A stretch of 61,221 nucleotides of DNA, taken from contig NZ_JACIJF010000017.1 in the NCBI RefSeq assembly GCF_014199255.1, positions 1-61,221 on the forward strand, read 5' to 3'. The stretch is from Sphingomonas xinjiangensis (GTDB lineage: Bacteria > Pseudomonadota > Alphaproteobacteria > Sphingomonadales > Sphingomonadaceae). The position numbers and the translations under genes were made by a program. This document shows, in pieces, positions 17,072 to 25,790 of the stretch. How positions within the stretch are numbered: position 1 is the stretch's first letter; each line of letters opens with the position of its first letter. The notes beneath the pieces were generated by a model. The model was not told where the DNA came from. It searched no databases and was given only the letters and a program-made list of their open reading frames with translations.

Positions 17072-19325
17072 AGGACATGCTCCTGTCGTAACCGCCGGCA
17101 TCGCAGAAGATCAGAAGGTCGCCGGCGCGCGTCCCTTCGGGAAGCTGAACGTTAGACGCAATGATGTCGTGCTCCATGCACAGACGGCCCATCAAATGAG
17201 TCTTGCCGCGTCCGATCGGCTGCAATTCGCCGGTTTCGGCGCATTGGCGGACCATGCGGTGCGGCTGCCAGAAGTGCATCGGGATCTCGGCGATCGACGC
17301 ATCGACCACCGCCTCGATATAATCATCCTCATGCTCCTGAATTTCCAGGATGCGCATCGCCAGCGCCATGGACGGCTGCGCCATCGCCTTACCCGGCTCG
17401 GACGCGATCTGCCGCACACCGAGGAGCATGGTACGCACTCGTTCGGCCGCGCGGGCGATCTTGGAGATTTGGTCCTCGTGCCAGTCGTCGGGGTACCATC
17501 CGCCGCCCATGTCGAGCATCTCGATCGTGCGTCCGCTGAGCTTCTCGATCGACTGGCACCAGCGCAGCATCGACTCGAACAGATGCCACCATTGTGCGAC
17601 GCCGACGTGGCTGCTCGCCATGTGAAAGTGGACGCCGAATGCGCTGTCGTTGGGCAGACGCTTCACCGCCGCGATGAGCTTGGCGAAGGTGGTCGGGCTG
17701 TCGAGCGGAATGCCGAAGCGGGAGGTTATGTTCGGCGTGCGGATGCGGACCCCGATGTGCTTGGCGGACATGTCGCCAGCAGCGACCGCAGCAACGACTC
17801 GGTCCAGGTCCGCGATGCTGTCGCAGAACACGGCGTGCATCGTCTCGCGCGGCATCAGCCCCTCGGGCCACCACTTGCCGGGGCCGTTGAGGATCACCTG
17901 ATCGGGACGGAAGCCGACCTCAAGCGCCGACTGAACTTCGCCCAGGCTGATCGCCTCGGCGTAGAAGCCGTTGTCGAGCGCCAGCTTGATGAGGCGCTTG
18001 TCCGGGTTCGTCTTGATCGAATAGCCGCTGATGACCTCGACCCCGTTGGTACTCAGGCTGTGTGCGCGGTCAGCGGCACGCTTGAAGAGGCTGGTCGCTG
18101 TCGTGTCCATGTAGATGTACTGCGGCGTCTGCATCGCGTCGAAATCCTGCGCCGCAATGTCCGCGACGAAGGTGTCGGGAAGCTCGGCCACCCCGCTCGG
18201 CGGCGCCGCGGCATCCGGGGCAAGCGCCACGTCGAGCATGTGGGGATCGATCTCGTGCAGCCGCGCGGCAAGCGAGGTCAGGCCCGATGGATGCTTCATC
18301 GAATGGCCGACCGCGCCCGCGAAGGGTTCCGGCAGCGGCGGGAGCGGATAATCGGGGCGCACCGGCACTTCAAGGACGATGCGCGTGAACTCGGATGCCA
18401 CGGCCGGGACCGGCTGCGCGGCCACCCGCGTCGCCGCCTGCACCAGGAGCGCCGGCAGGTTGTGTCCGGCGATCGTCGCGCCGTGCACCCACGCGGGAAA
18501 GCGCGGGTTCATCTCGATCAGCCACAGCTGGTCGGACGCATCGCGCACCATCTCGAGCTCGCCGCCGCCGGTCCAGTTGGTGTCGCGCACCATCTGCCGC
18601 AGCGGCTCCATGAACGACGCAGGCACTTCGGAAACGTCGCCGGCCCAGGTCTTGCCCTCCGTGGTAATGTCGCGCTTGCGCATGCTGACCGCGCCCAGCA
18701 GCTCGCCCCGGAAGGCAGACAGCATAACCGATTCCTCGTAACCGCTGACATGCGCCTGGAGGAAGAGCTTCTCGGTCGACCACACCTTGCTCAGCGCATT
18801 GCGGACGGCGGTGAACGTGTCCCACGTCGGCGTGCGCGAGGCGTCGTAATACGGCCCCTTCAGCCACACCCGCCAGTTATGCTCGCGGCAGAAAGCGTGG
18901 AGATCCCAGTCGCTATGCTCGGTGGACAGATAGGTCGGGATCTTTATCGGCAGGCCGGACGCGGCCTCGACCACGGGCTTGGTGATGCGCTTGATGCCCG
19001 ACATCGGCGGGGCGAGCAGATTCGGGTGGCCATCGGGAAAGACGCTCGCCAACCACATCGCCTCGAGGTCGCTGCCCGAAATCCAAAGCCCGCCAGCGTC
19101 GAGCGCCTCGCGCACCTTCTCGCCATAGGCGTCGAGGTCGAGTTCGCTCCACGGCCGCTGAATCCACAACTCGTCGAGCTTCCCGAAATGGATGCCCGAC
19201 ACGCGGTTCGAATATTCGACGCCGACAATGGTCGCGTTGGGATACCCCTGCCGCAGCGATCGGACGATCCCCACACCCGGCTGCGGATTGCCGCCGGCGT
19301 AGAGCCCGCTCACGTAGATTTTCAT
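17052..19325 (-). CDS. ATP-grasp ligase fused to a PLP-dependent decarboxylase
   Basis: A 757-residue fusion, starting at the ATG at 19325 after a GGAAG site. Residues about 1-320 form an ATP-grasp carboxylate-amine ligase: MKIYVSGLYAGGNPQPG at the start, WLKGPYYDA for nucleotide binding, then WTGGGELEMV and LIEMNPRFPAWVHG as the Mg-ATP site. Residues about 385-757 form a fold-type III decarboxylase like LysA and ornithine decarboxylase: PLP lysine Lys438 (GYSIKTNP), FGVHFHMASSHVG, the glycine loop LDMGGGW, EPGKAM, and Cys716 with Asp720 in LCMEHD. Both halves keep their key residues. The likely chemistry is joining two acids or amino acids and decarboxylating one of them. It is the first gene of a three-gene operon. 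I know of no named pathway with this fusion. Confidence 0.88.
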   Translation of the reverse strand: MKIYVSGLYAGGNPQPGVGIVRSLRQGYPNATIVGVEYSNRVSGIHFGKLDELWIQRPWSELDLDAYGEKVREALDAGGLWISGSDLEAMWLASVFPDGHPNLLAPPMSGIKRITKPVVEAASGLPIKIPTYLSTEHSDWDLHAFCREHNWRVWLKGPYYDASRTPTWDTFTAVRNALSKVWSTEKLFLQAHVSGYEESVMLSAFRGELLGAVSMRKRDITTEGKTWAGDVSEVPASFMEPLRQMVRDTNWTGGGELEMVRDASDQLWLIEMNPRFPAWVHGATIAGHNLPALLVQAATRVAAQPVPAVASEFTRIVLEVPVRPDYPLPPLPEPFAGAVGHSMKHPSGLTSLAARLHEIDPHMLDVALAPDAAAPPSGVAELPDTFVADIAAQDFDAMQTPQYIYMDTTATSLFKRAADRAHSLSTNGVEVISGYSIKTNPDKRLIKLALDNGFYAEAISLGEVQSALEVGFRPDQVILNGPGKWWPEGLMPRETMHAVFCDSIADLDRVVAAVAAGDMSAKHIGVRIRTPNITSRFGIPLDSPTTFAKLIAAVKRLPNDSAFGVHFHMASSHVGVAQWWHLFESMLRWCQSIEKLSGRTIEMLDMGGGWYPDDWHEDQISKIARAAERVRTMLLGVRQIASEPGKAMAQPSMALAMRILEIQEHEDDYIEAVVDASIAEIPMHFWQPHRMVRQCAETGELQPIGRGKTHLMGRLCMEHDIIASNVQLPEGTRAGDLLIFCDAGGYDRSMSYVFGRG

Positions 19326-19406
19326 CGATCTTCCAAAATTGTAGCCGACGGCCCGGTAACCCAAAAGCGGGAGGCGAGTTGCGCAGCGTGCGGCGCGTGA
19401 TGCGGT

Positions 19407-19449
19407 TGCTTATTATAGATTTATATAATCTCGTCTCACCGTTGGTCAA
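19407..19449 (-). promoter_or_regulatory. Promoter with palindrome for the ATP-grasp/decarboxylase operon
   Basis: On the minus strand TTGACC (19444-19449) is followed after about 16-18 bases by TATATA/TATAAA, and a TATAAT lies a little further on. The perfect arms AGATT and AATCT around TATAT (19417-19431) overlap the -10 region, as a repressor site would. The region is much more AT-rich than its surroundings and lies between two divergent genes. Confidence 0.5.
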
Positions 19450-19517
19450 GTTGAGGGAATAAATAGAGCGAAGGCGTCGATAGCTACGCGCCATCATTGC
19501 CTGTAAAACCGGCGGTC

Positions 19518-20186
19518 ATGACCACATTCCGTATTCCCAGTTACAAAAGCATCGATCCGTTCATCGACGTTGATCGCTTGAAGGCGCTCGACGGGTTCAT
19601 CACTGCGCGACTGCACCACCGGCTCGCCCAGGCAGAGGACCGGCAATTTCACACCGGACCGTTCCTGCTTGATGCCGATGCGCCCAGCCTTCCCGGATCA
19701 CGCATGATCGAACTGGCGCGCTCGCAGGCGCCGGAAAACTACTACGACCTCGATCGTACGGGGATTTGGGAGCCGTCACCCGAGGCGGCGGAGTTCGCGC
19801 CGCTGATGGACTTCATCGCGACCCTGCCGTTCGCCGCAACGGGTCGGATGCTGATCATGTACGATCCCCGCGGGCGCGCGGTATCCGCGCACAAGGATCA
19901 TGACAGCATTGAATTGTGCCACGAATTCATCTGGTTTCGCACCAATCTGAGCAAGCCCTTCTACATGCTCGATCCCGCGACGGGTGAGCGCGCCTATGTT
20001 GCCGGCCACTCGGCGTGGTTCGATACAGTCAACCAGTTCCACGGCGCAGACAGCAGCGGCGAGATGTCGTTCAGCATCAGGGTGGACGGCGTGTTCAGCG
20101 AAGAGTTTCGACGCCGGATTCCCTTTCCAAGCGAAAACAGGGCCGCGGCGCCGAGTGTGTGGGCCAACTCTGCGCCGGCTGCTTAG
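19518..20186 (+). CDS. 2-oxoglutarate/Fe(II)-dependent oxygenase
   Basis: A 222-residue protein from the ATG at 19518 (a TTG 21 bases earlier is less likely). The iron triad is visible as His125-x-Asp127 (AHKDHD) and His175 (NQFHGAD), and the 2-oxoglutarate anchor is Arg188 (SFSIRVDGVF). The beta-strand pattern between them, with FIWFRTNLSKPFYML, fits a double-stranded beta-helix hydroxylase of the aspartyl/prolyl type. It is transcribed away from the ATP-grasp/decarboxylase operon across a shared regulatory region. It probably hydroxylates the amino acid building block or product of that pathway. The substrate is unknown. Confidence 0.82.
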   Translation: MTTFRIPSYKSIDPFIDVDRLKALDGFITARLHHRLAQAEDRQFHTGPFLLDADAPSLPGSRMIELARSQAPENYYDLDRTGIWEPSPEAAEFAPLMDFIATLPFAATGRMLIMYDPRGRAVSAHKDHDSIELCHEFIWFRTNLSKPFYMLDPATGERAYVAGHSAWFDTVNQFHGADSSGEMSFSIRVDGVFSEEFRRRIPFPSENRAAAPSVWANSAPAA

Positions 20187-20346
20187 CGGCTAGGGTTGGC
20201 GATCGACGTGCGATCCTTTCTAGATCGAATAGATCAACACAAAGCTCTTGGGTTGGGGAGGCGTCGGACTCGCTCGACGAACCTGGCTGCGGAAGAGTAA
20301 GGTCTGGCATGCCACTGCCCCACCGCGCTCAGTCTGTCCCTAGGCC

Positions 20347-20823
20347 ATGCTGCCAACATTCGAAGCAATAACCGACATATCGGATGCCCTTCGTGTGGCG
20401 TATCTGAATGAGGATTACCGCGAGTTGGCTCGAAGGATGGCGGCCGCGCTGTGCCGCAAGAGACCAAGCCCCCTATTGTCAGGAAAGCCTCGCACATGGG
20501 CATGCGCCATAGTGTACGCGCTCGGCCAGACGAACTTCCTATCTGACAAGGCTACTCAGCCCTACATGATTATGGCGGACCTGTGTGCTGCGTTCGGTGT
20601 CGCTCAAAGTACCGCCAGTGCTAAGGCTCGTGTGGTGTCCGAAGCACTTCGCATCACGGTTATGGATCCCGCCTGGACTCTTCCTAGCCTCATCAACGGA
20701 AATCCGTTGATCTGGCTTGCGCAAATCAATGGTGTGCTTGTCGACCTTCGATCTATGCCAAAAGAGATACAAGTGCTTGCTTATGAGCAAGGCGCCATCC
20801 CTTGTATCCCTGGCGACAGATGA
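20347..20823 (+). CDS. DUF6398 domain protein
   Basis: A 158-residue soluble protein. The central part, WACAIVYALGQTNFLSDKA then ADLCAAFGVAQSTASAKARV, has the layout of DUF6398: a WA-x-I-x-Y helix, a helix-turn-helix-like segment, and a late W-x-x-x-x-N-G motif (IWLAQINGVLVDLRSMP). The HTH-like segment hints at nucleic-acid binding or oligomer formation, but no function is established. It stands between the oxygenase and the helicase on the same strand with more than 70 bases on each side. Confidence 0.75.
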   Translation: MLPTFEAITDISDALRVAYLNEDYRELARRMAAALCRKRPSPLLSGKPRTWACAIVYALGQTNFLSDKATQPYMIMADLCAAFGVAQSTASAKARVVSEALRITVMDPAWTLPSLINGNPLIWLAQINGVLVDLRSMPKEIQVLAYEQGAIPCIPGDR

Positions 20824-20894
20824 CCACACAGCCTGATCCTGGCTACATCGCGACGGTCGATCAGCGCTCGCTTCTTTCCGAATGGCCTTAAGCT

Positions 20895-23093
20895 ATGACC
20901 GGCCACGCAGTGCCCAGAGGAGCCTCAGGAGCTGGTTCAGGCCCTGTTCGCGAGAATATAGCTGGCACGGTAGAACGCGTCACGTTCCACAATCCCGACA
21001 CGGGTTTTTGCGTCCTCCGGCTGAAAGTACGGGGACAGCGGGATCTCGTCACGTTGACGGGTCACGCTGCGGCTATCGGCGCAGGTGAATACGTCGAGGC
21101 ACTAGGCATCTGGCTGAATGATCGTAATCACGGTCTTCAGTTCAAGGCGGACCGCGTCGAGGCTACCGTGCCCACCACTCTTCGCGGTCTTGAGAAGTAC
21201 CTCGGGTCCGGCATGATCAAGGGGATCGGTCCTGTGTATGCGGCAAAACTCGTCGCAGCCTTCGGCCAGGACGTGTTCGACATCATCGAGAAGCAACCGG
21301 AACGACTGCGGGAGGTGACGGGCATCGGTCCGGGTCGTGAGGCGAAGATCATAAAGGGCTGGAGTGATCAGCGCGTGATCCGGGAGATCATCGTCTGGCT
21401 CTACAGCCACGGTGTGAGCTCTGCCCGGGCCGTCCGGATCTTCAAAACCTATGGCGATCAGGCAATCGCCACCATTAAGGCGGATCCCTACCAGCTTGCT
21501 CGGGACATCCACGGCATCGGCTTCAAGACGGCGGACGCGATTGCCTCAAGCATCGGCTACGGGAAGGAGGATCCTCGTCGGGTTCGAGCTGGCGTGGCGC
21601 ACGCACTTACGAGTGCAATGAACGGTGGCCACTGCGGCCTTCCTCGAGATGATCTAGTCCGCACGGGTGCAGAATTGCTCGAGGTGCCACCCCGGTTGAT
21701 TAGTCAGGCGCTCTCAGATGAGCTGGCGGCCGGCGAAGTCATGGCGGGACAGACAGACGGTCGAGAGGTGATATTCCTCGCTGCGTTGTACCGAGCGGAG
21801 CAAACAATAGCCGACCGGATTGCTAGGTTGCGGGCCGGGCTTCTCCCATGGCCAGCCATCGATACTGAACGGGCAATCCCTTGGGTCGAGCGCAAGACGG
21901 GGCTCCAGTTGTCCGCTAGCCAGCGCGCAGCGCTCGAGCTGGCACTTTCCTCGAAGGTCTGTGTCATCACCGGCGGCCCAGGTGTCGGCAAAACCACACT
22001 GGTGAATTCAATCCTGAAGGCACTCGCTGCCAAGCGGGTGCAAATCGCCCTGGGAGCGCCTACCGGACGAGCTGCCAAGCGGCTCTCGGAGACGAGTGGA
22101 ATGGAGGCCACCACTCTTCATCGGCTTCTGGAGAGCGATCCCGCTGAAGGCGGCTTCAAACGGGATGAGAAGAACCCGCTCGATTGTGAGCTGTTGGTGG
22201 TCGACGAGGCAAGCATGGTCGACGTCATGCTGATGTACGCCACGATGAAGGCGCTCCCGGCCCGTGCGGCGTTGCTGTTGGTAGGTGATGTCGACCAGCT
22301 GCCATCCGTCGGGCCCGGACAGGTGCTGAAGGACGTGATAGCGAGCGGCGCGGTACCGGTGGTCAGGCTGACGGAGGTTTTCCGACAGGCCGCAACAAGC
22401 CGGATCATCATCAACGCTCATAAGATCAACGCAGGCGAAATGCCGGATCTGACCGCGCGTGGAGACGGCGACTTCTTCTTCGTCGAGGCTGATGAACCCG
22501 GTGACGTCGCCGAGAAGGTGGTCAAACTGGTCTCCCGGCACATCCCACGCCGTTTCAAGCTTGATCCAAGCCGCGAGGTGCAGGTGCTCGGGCCCATGCA
22601 GCGCGGAGGCGCCGGAGCCCGAGCGCTGAACACCCTTCTTCAGCAATCTCTCAATCCGCCCACTGACAAGTCGATCGAGCGCTTCGGTCATCGGTACGGT
22701 GTTGGCGACAAAGTGATGCACATCGTCAACGATCGCGAGAGAGACATCTACAACGGCGATCTGGGTGTGGTCACCCGCGTTGACCATGTTGAGAATGAGC
22801 TCTCGGCCATGTTTGGCAACACAGAAGCTACATTCGACTTCGGAGAGCTGGATGCCTTGCAGCTCGCCTATGCCACGACCATCCACAAGTCGCAGGGTTC
22901 GGAGTACCCGGCCGTCGTAGTACCGCTCACAACGCAAGCCTACACTATGCTCGGACGCGAGCTCATCTACACGGCAGTCACAAGGGCCAAGAAGCTTCTG
23001 GTGCTGGTTGGTTCACGCAAGGCGCTGGCCATCGCCGTCAAACGGCGGCAGCCTCGCCGGTGGTCACTTCTACGAGAACGCCTGTCGAAGTGA
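20895..23093 (+). CDS. RecD2-like ATP-dependent DNA helicase (SF1B)
   Basis: A 732-residue helicase of the RecD2/YrrC group that lacks RecBC partners. The N-terminal domain holds NPDTGFCVLRLKVRGQ and helix-hairpin-helix motifs (MIKGIGPVYAAKLV, VTGIGPGREAKI, IHGIGFKTADAIA). Then come Walker A GGPGVGKTTLV with Lys366, Walker B VVDEASMVD, LLVGDVDQLPSVGPG, and the C-terminal UvrD-like part TIHKSQGSEYPAVVVPL. The length is typical. RecD2 proteins unwind DNA 5' to 3' and help in repair or replication-fork stability. The gene is monocistronic. Confidence 0.93.
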   Translation: MTGHAVPRGASGAGSGPVRENIAGTVERVTFHNPDTGFCVLRLKVRGQRDLVTLTGHAAAIGAGEYVEALGIWLNDRNHGLQFKADRVEATVPTTLRGLEKYLGSGMIKGIGPVYAAKLVAAFGQDVFDIIEKQPERLREVTGIGPGREAKIIKGWSDQRVIREIIVWLYSHGVSSARAVRIFKTYGDQAIATIKADPYQLARDIHGIGFKTADAIASSIGYGKEDPRRVRAGVAHALTSAMNGGHCGLPRDDLVRTGAELLEVPPRLISQALSDELAAGEVMAGQTDGREVIFLAALYRAEQTIADRIARLRAGLLPWPAIDTERAIPWVERKTGLQLSASQRAALELALSSKVCVITGGPGVGKTTLVNSILKALAAKRVQIALGAPTGRAAKRLSETSGMEATTLHRLLESDPAEGGFKRDEKNPLDCELLVVDEASMVDVMLMYATMKALPARAALLLVGDVDQLPSVGPGQVLKDVIASGAVPVVRLTEVFRQAATSRIIINAHKINAGEMPDLTARGDGDFFFVEADEPGDVAEKVVKLVSRHIPRRFKLDPSREVQVLGPMQRGGAGARALNTLLQQSLNPPTDKSIERFGHRYGVGDKVMHIVNDRERDIYNGDLGVVTRVDHVENELSAMFGNTEATFDFGELDALQLAYATTIHKSQGSEYPAVVVPLTTQAYTMLGRELIYTAVTRAKKLLVLVGSRKALAIAVKRRQPRRWSLLRERLSK

Positions 23094-23192
23094 GCTCTTG
23101 GCGCGCTATCGCCCTCCTGCAACCCGAAGTTGATTGAGAGGCCACCCGCCGATTTCGAATTCGTTCCTGCCCGAGGAGACACTCATATTAAC

Positions 23193-23256
23193 GAATGACC
23201 GGTTTTGGGAGGCCAGAAGGCTTGCTCCAAAGGCAGCATTTGGCGCTTTACTGACG
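23193..23256. repeat. Dispersed repeat family A copy
   Basis: GAATGACCGGTTTTGGGAGG, then CCAAAGGCAGCATTTGGCGC. The GAATGACCGGTT start also occurs alone near 45825 and 50782. Confidence 0.5.
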
Positions 23257-23352
23257 CCGACGCCCTTCCTCAATCATTTTAGCGTCAGGAGTTTCACGGA
23301 ATATCAACCACCTTCACGCTAACGCATTTAGGCGAGCGCTAGGAGATTAAGC

Positions 23353-23730
23353 ATGAAGCATGTGGTGACGATGCACTCCGAACGGCGCATCGCAGAACGG
23401 CAAGAGTCCTCTCTTGAGACGATGATCACAGATGGACCGGTGCAATCGGCTATTGTTCTGCTCGAGGACATCTCCGAAGCTGGCTTTGGAATGATTTCGG
23501 TCGCCCCGCTAACACCAGGAGACCTTATCAGGGTCGAATTGCCGCGAGTGCAGTCGAGATCTGCAGCGGTTGTTTGGCAGAGCGGCGTCCGGTTCGGCTG
23601 CACCTTCGAAACACCAATCACAGCAGACGAGTTGCAAAGCGTGACGGAGGCAGGCGCTGAACGCCAGGCGCTTGCGCAGCGACGCGCTGCAACCGGATGG
23701 CGGCCCAGTGTAGCTGCACTCGCCGCCTAG
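23353..23730 (+). CDS. PilZ domain protein
   Basis: A 125-residue single PilZ domain. A basic N-terminal region with HSERRIAERQ supplies the Arg pair expected of the c-di-GMP-binding RxxxR motif. The second motif is LEDISEAGFGM, a variant of D/NxSxxG. Then come LTPGDLIRVELP and AAVVWQSGVRFGCTFETPI. Such stand-alone PilZ proteins link c-di-GMP to motility or envelope changes in alphaproteobacteria. Binding is plausible because both motifs are present. It is monocistronic. Confidence 0.87.
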   Translation: MKHVVTMHSERRIAERQESSLETMITDGPVQSAIVLLEDISEAGFGMISVAPLTPGDLIRVELPRVQSRSAAVVWQSGVRFGCTFETPITADELQSVTEAGAERQALAQRRAATGWRPSVAALAA

Positions 23731-23841
23731 GCGAGGCCAACCTCATCTTCACACCAATAGCACTCACTTCGCCGAGCCAGCGAAATAGCGCTGGCACGGC
23801 TGACATCTCTACATAATAAATACAACGTCGTGACTATCCAC

Positions 23842-24423
23842 CTACTTGCGTCCCGCGACCTCAGGTGAATCGTGCGGCTCTTCGCCCTGCCGCTTCGCTT
23901 CGTCGTAACGCGCTATTGCTTCAAGCGTGATCCTCCGCGCCTCGTCCCGGTCGCCCCAAGTGCCCACACGCACCCACTTTTTCTTTTCTAAGTCCTTATA
24001 GTGCGTGAAGAAGTGCTCGACTTGCTCGAATACAATCTCCGGCACATCGGCCCGGCCGTCGACGTTCTTGTAGTAAGGGAAGACAGAATCAACCGGTACG
24101 CAAATAAGCTTTTCGTCACCGCCAGCCTCATCTTCCAAATTTAGAACCGCAATGGGCCGTGCTCGCACGACGCATCCTGGGATGAACGGCGAACGCGCGA
24201 TAACCAGCGCGTCAAGCGGGTCGCCGTCTGGCGACAGCGTGTGAGGCACGAAGCCGTAATTGGCGGGGTAGCGCATCGGTGTATGAAGAATCCTGTCAAC
24301 GAAAAGCGCACCGCTCGGCTTGTCGAATTCGTACTTCACCGGCTCACCGCCAGTCGGAACTTCGATGATCACGTTCAGGTCGTCTGGAGGGCTCTTCCCG
24401 ACCGGAATAAGATCAATGCGCAT
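23842..24423 (-). CDS. ppa: Inorganic pyrophosphatase
   Basis: A 193-residue family I soluble pyrophosphatase, which hydrolyses PPi to drive biosynthesis. Visible motifs are NVIIEVPTGGEPVKYEFDK, GFVPHTLSPDGDPLDALVI with the metal-binding Asp cluster, and FFTHYKDLEKKKWVRVGTW. The length is slightly above the E. coli enzyme because of a C-terminal tail rich in charged residues. It is a housekeeping gene, on its own on the minus strand. Confidence 0.96.
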   Translation of the reverse strand: MRIDLIPVGKSPPDDLNVIIEVPTGGEPVKYEFDKPSGALFVDRILHTPMRYPANYGFVPHTLSPDGDPLDALVIARSPFIPGCVVRARPIAVLNLEDEAGGDEKLICVPVDSVFPYYKNVDGRADVPEIVFEQVEHFFTHYKDLEKKKWVRVGTWGDRDEARRITLEAIARYDEAKRQGEEPHDSPEVAGRK

Positions 24424-24660
24424 GCGTTCCCCCTGTCACCGTTAGTCTCTCAGTAATCGACGCAGTCGGCTTAGCCCACAACGTCGACGAGCCGGATAGC
24501 GTGGGTCGTTCTGATAGTCGATGCGCGGTTCAGACGATGGGCGAGACGGCAGCCGACGCTGCTTCTAGGCGGATAGGCCGTCCGTCCTCCTTCAATCAGA
24601 AGCGCTTTAGAACGACTAAGCTCGAGGCGCCGACCGATACGGCGGGTGGCCCCGCGAAGA

Positions 24661-24722
24661 TGAATGAATGGCAGAAAACGGGAAGCGCTCGAGCACGCCG
24701 CAATGGCAGAGTTTGGCGCTTC
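24661..24722. repeat. Dispersed repeat family A copy
   Basis: TGAATGAATGGCAGAAAACG, then GGGAAGCGCTCGAGCACG and CAATGGCAGAGTTTGGCGC. The rest of the 24424-24848 gap holds no gene that I can see. Confidence 0.5.
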
Positions 24723-24848
24723 TTCCATAAAACTCAAGATTGGTGCAATCGATTGCCAAGAAGCGAAGTGTGGGCAGCGGCCTGTCGCTTGGCACCTTCC
24801 CGCGGTTCGAATCAGACATGCGAGAATCATGGCAATTTGCGACTCTCA

Positions 24849-25790
24849 TCACGACTTGTGGGCCATCTTTCGCTTCTGCGCGTACAGCGCAGCGCCGTAA
24901 GCGGGCGAGTGGCGGGGCTCGACGCTCACGAAACCGCCGGCAAGGTCCAGCATCGCGACAAACGCGTCGCGTACGACGGACTGCCGCAGCAGCACCCCGC
25001 CCGACCATGAAATCGGCGTCGCCTCATCGTTAGGAAAGCCGAGCCGTGTCCGGAGTGCAGAAGCCAAGGCGAATAGCTCGACCGCTGCCGCGGTTAGGAT
25101 CGCATGTGCCTGCACATCGCCGGCGGCGGCGGCCTGAGAGACGAGGTTGGCGAGGCTAGCGACCTGGCCGCGGGGCATCCCGCTGCCGCCCATCACGCAC
25201 TCGCATAGTTCGAGGTCGCTGCGCAGGTCCAATGCCTGAGTGACATGCGCGTGAAGCGGGCCCCTGGGGGCGCGGCCGTCGCTCATCCGCGAGAACAGCG
25301 CGAGGCCCTGAGTGGCGATCCAGTGCGCCGAACCCTCGTCGCCGAAGACCTCGCCCCATCCACCGACGCGCGCCGACAGGCCCTGCCGCTCGCCATAGCC
25401 GATCGAGCCGGTGCCGGCGACGATGTTGATTCCGTCCTCGCAGGCGAGCGAACCCGCCCAGCCGCACACCATGTCGTTGTCGCAGATGTAGCGCGAATGC
25501 CCGAGCAGTCGGCCGCAGGCCGCGTGCAGTTCCGGGTCGATGGCGCCGTCTTCGCCATAGGCAGGCAGCCCGAAAAAGGCCTGGTCGAACTCGGCCGGCC
25601 CGATCCCCAGCTGTCCGCAAAGCGCGCCGATGCCGTCGCCCAGCCGCCGCTCGACCTCGGCGACGCCGATCTCGAGATGATAGGTCGTCCCGGTCACGGC
25701 GCGCGCGACGACTTCGCCCGCATCATCGATACAGACGAACTCGGTCTTGGTGCCTCCGCCGTCGACACCAAGGTAGCGGGCGCCGTTCAT
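24849..25790 (-). CDS. BadF/BadG-family amino sugar kinase (GalNAc/GalN kinase candidate)
   Basis: A 313-residue ASKHA-fold kinase. The phosphate loop is YLGVDGGGTKTEFVCIDD, the second phosphate motif is INIVAGTGSIGYG followed by GGWGEVFGDEGSA, and the adenosine motif is ISWSGGVLLRQ near the C-terminus. This is the N-acetylglucosamine kinase-like branch of the BcrAD/BadF family. Its ATG overlaps the AgaS stop by ATGA, so the two are co-translated. Context (AgaS, GatZ, AgaR sites) suggests it phosphorylates galactosamine or N-acetylgalactosamine at C6, the AgaK role, but an alternative hexosamine is possible. Confidence 0.85.
   Translation of the reverse strand: MNGARYLGVDGGGTKTEFVCIDDAGEVVARAVTGTTYHLEIGVAEVERRLGDGIGALCGQLGIGPAEFDQAFFGLPAYGEDGAIDPELHAACGRLLGHSRYICDNDMVCGWAGSLACEDGINIVAGTGSIGYGERQGLSARVGGWGEVFGDEGSAHWIATQGLALFSRMSDGRAPRGPLHAHVTQALDLRSDLELCECVMGGSGMPRGQVASLANLVSQAAAAGDVQAHAILTAAAVELFALASALRTRLGFPNDEATPISWSGGVLLRQSVVRDAFVAMLDLAGGFVSVEPRHSPAYGAALYAQKRKMAHKS

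Noticed and set aside
17169..19400. Long open frame of about 740 codons on the plus strand, opposite the ATP-grasp/decarboxylase gene
   Set aside because: It lies exactly over a well-supported minus-strand gene, has no family features, and is His/Arg-rich as antisense frames in GC-rich DNA usually are.
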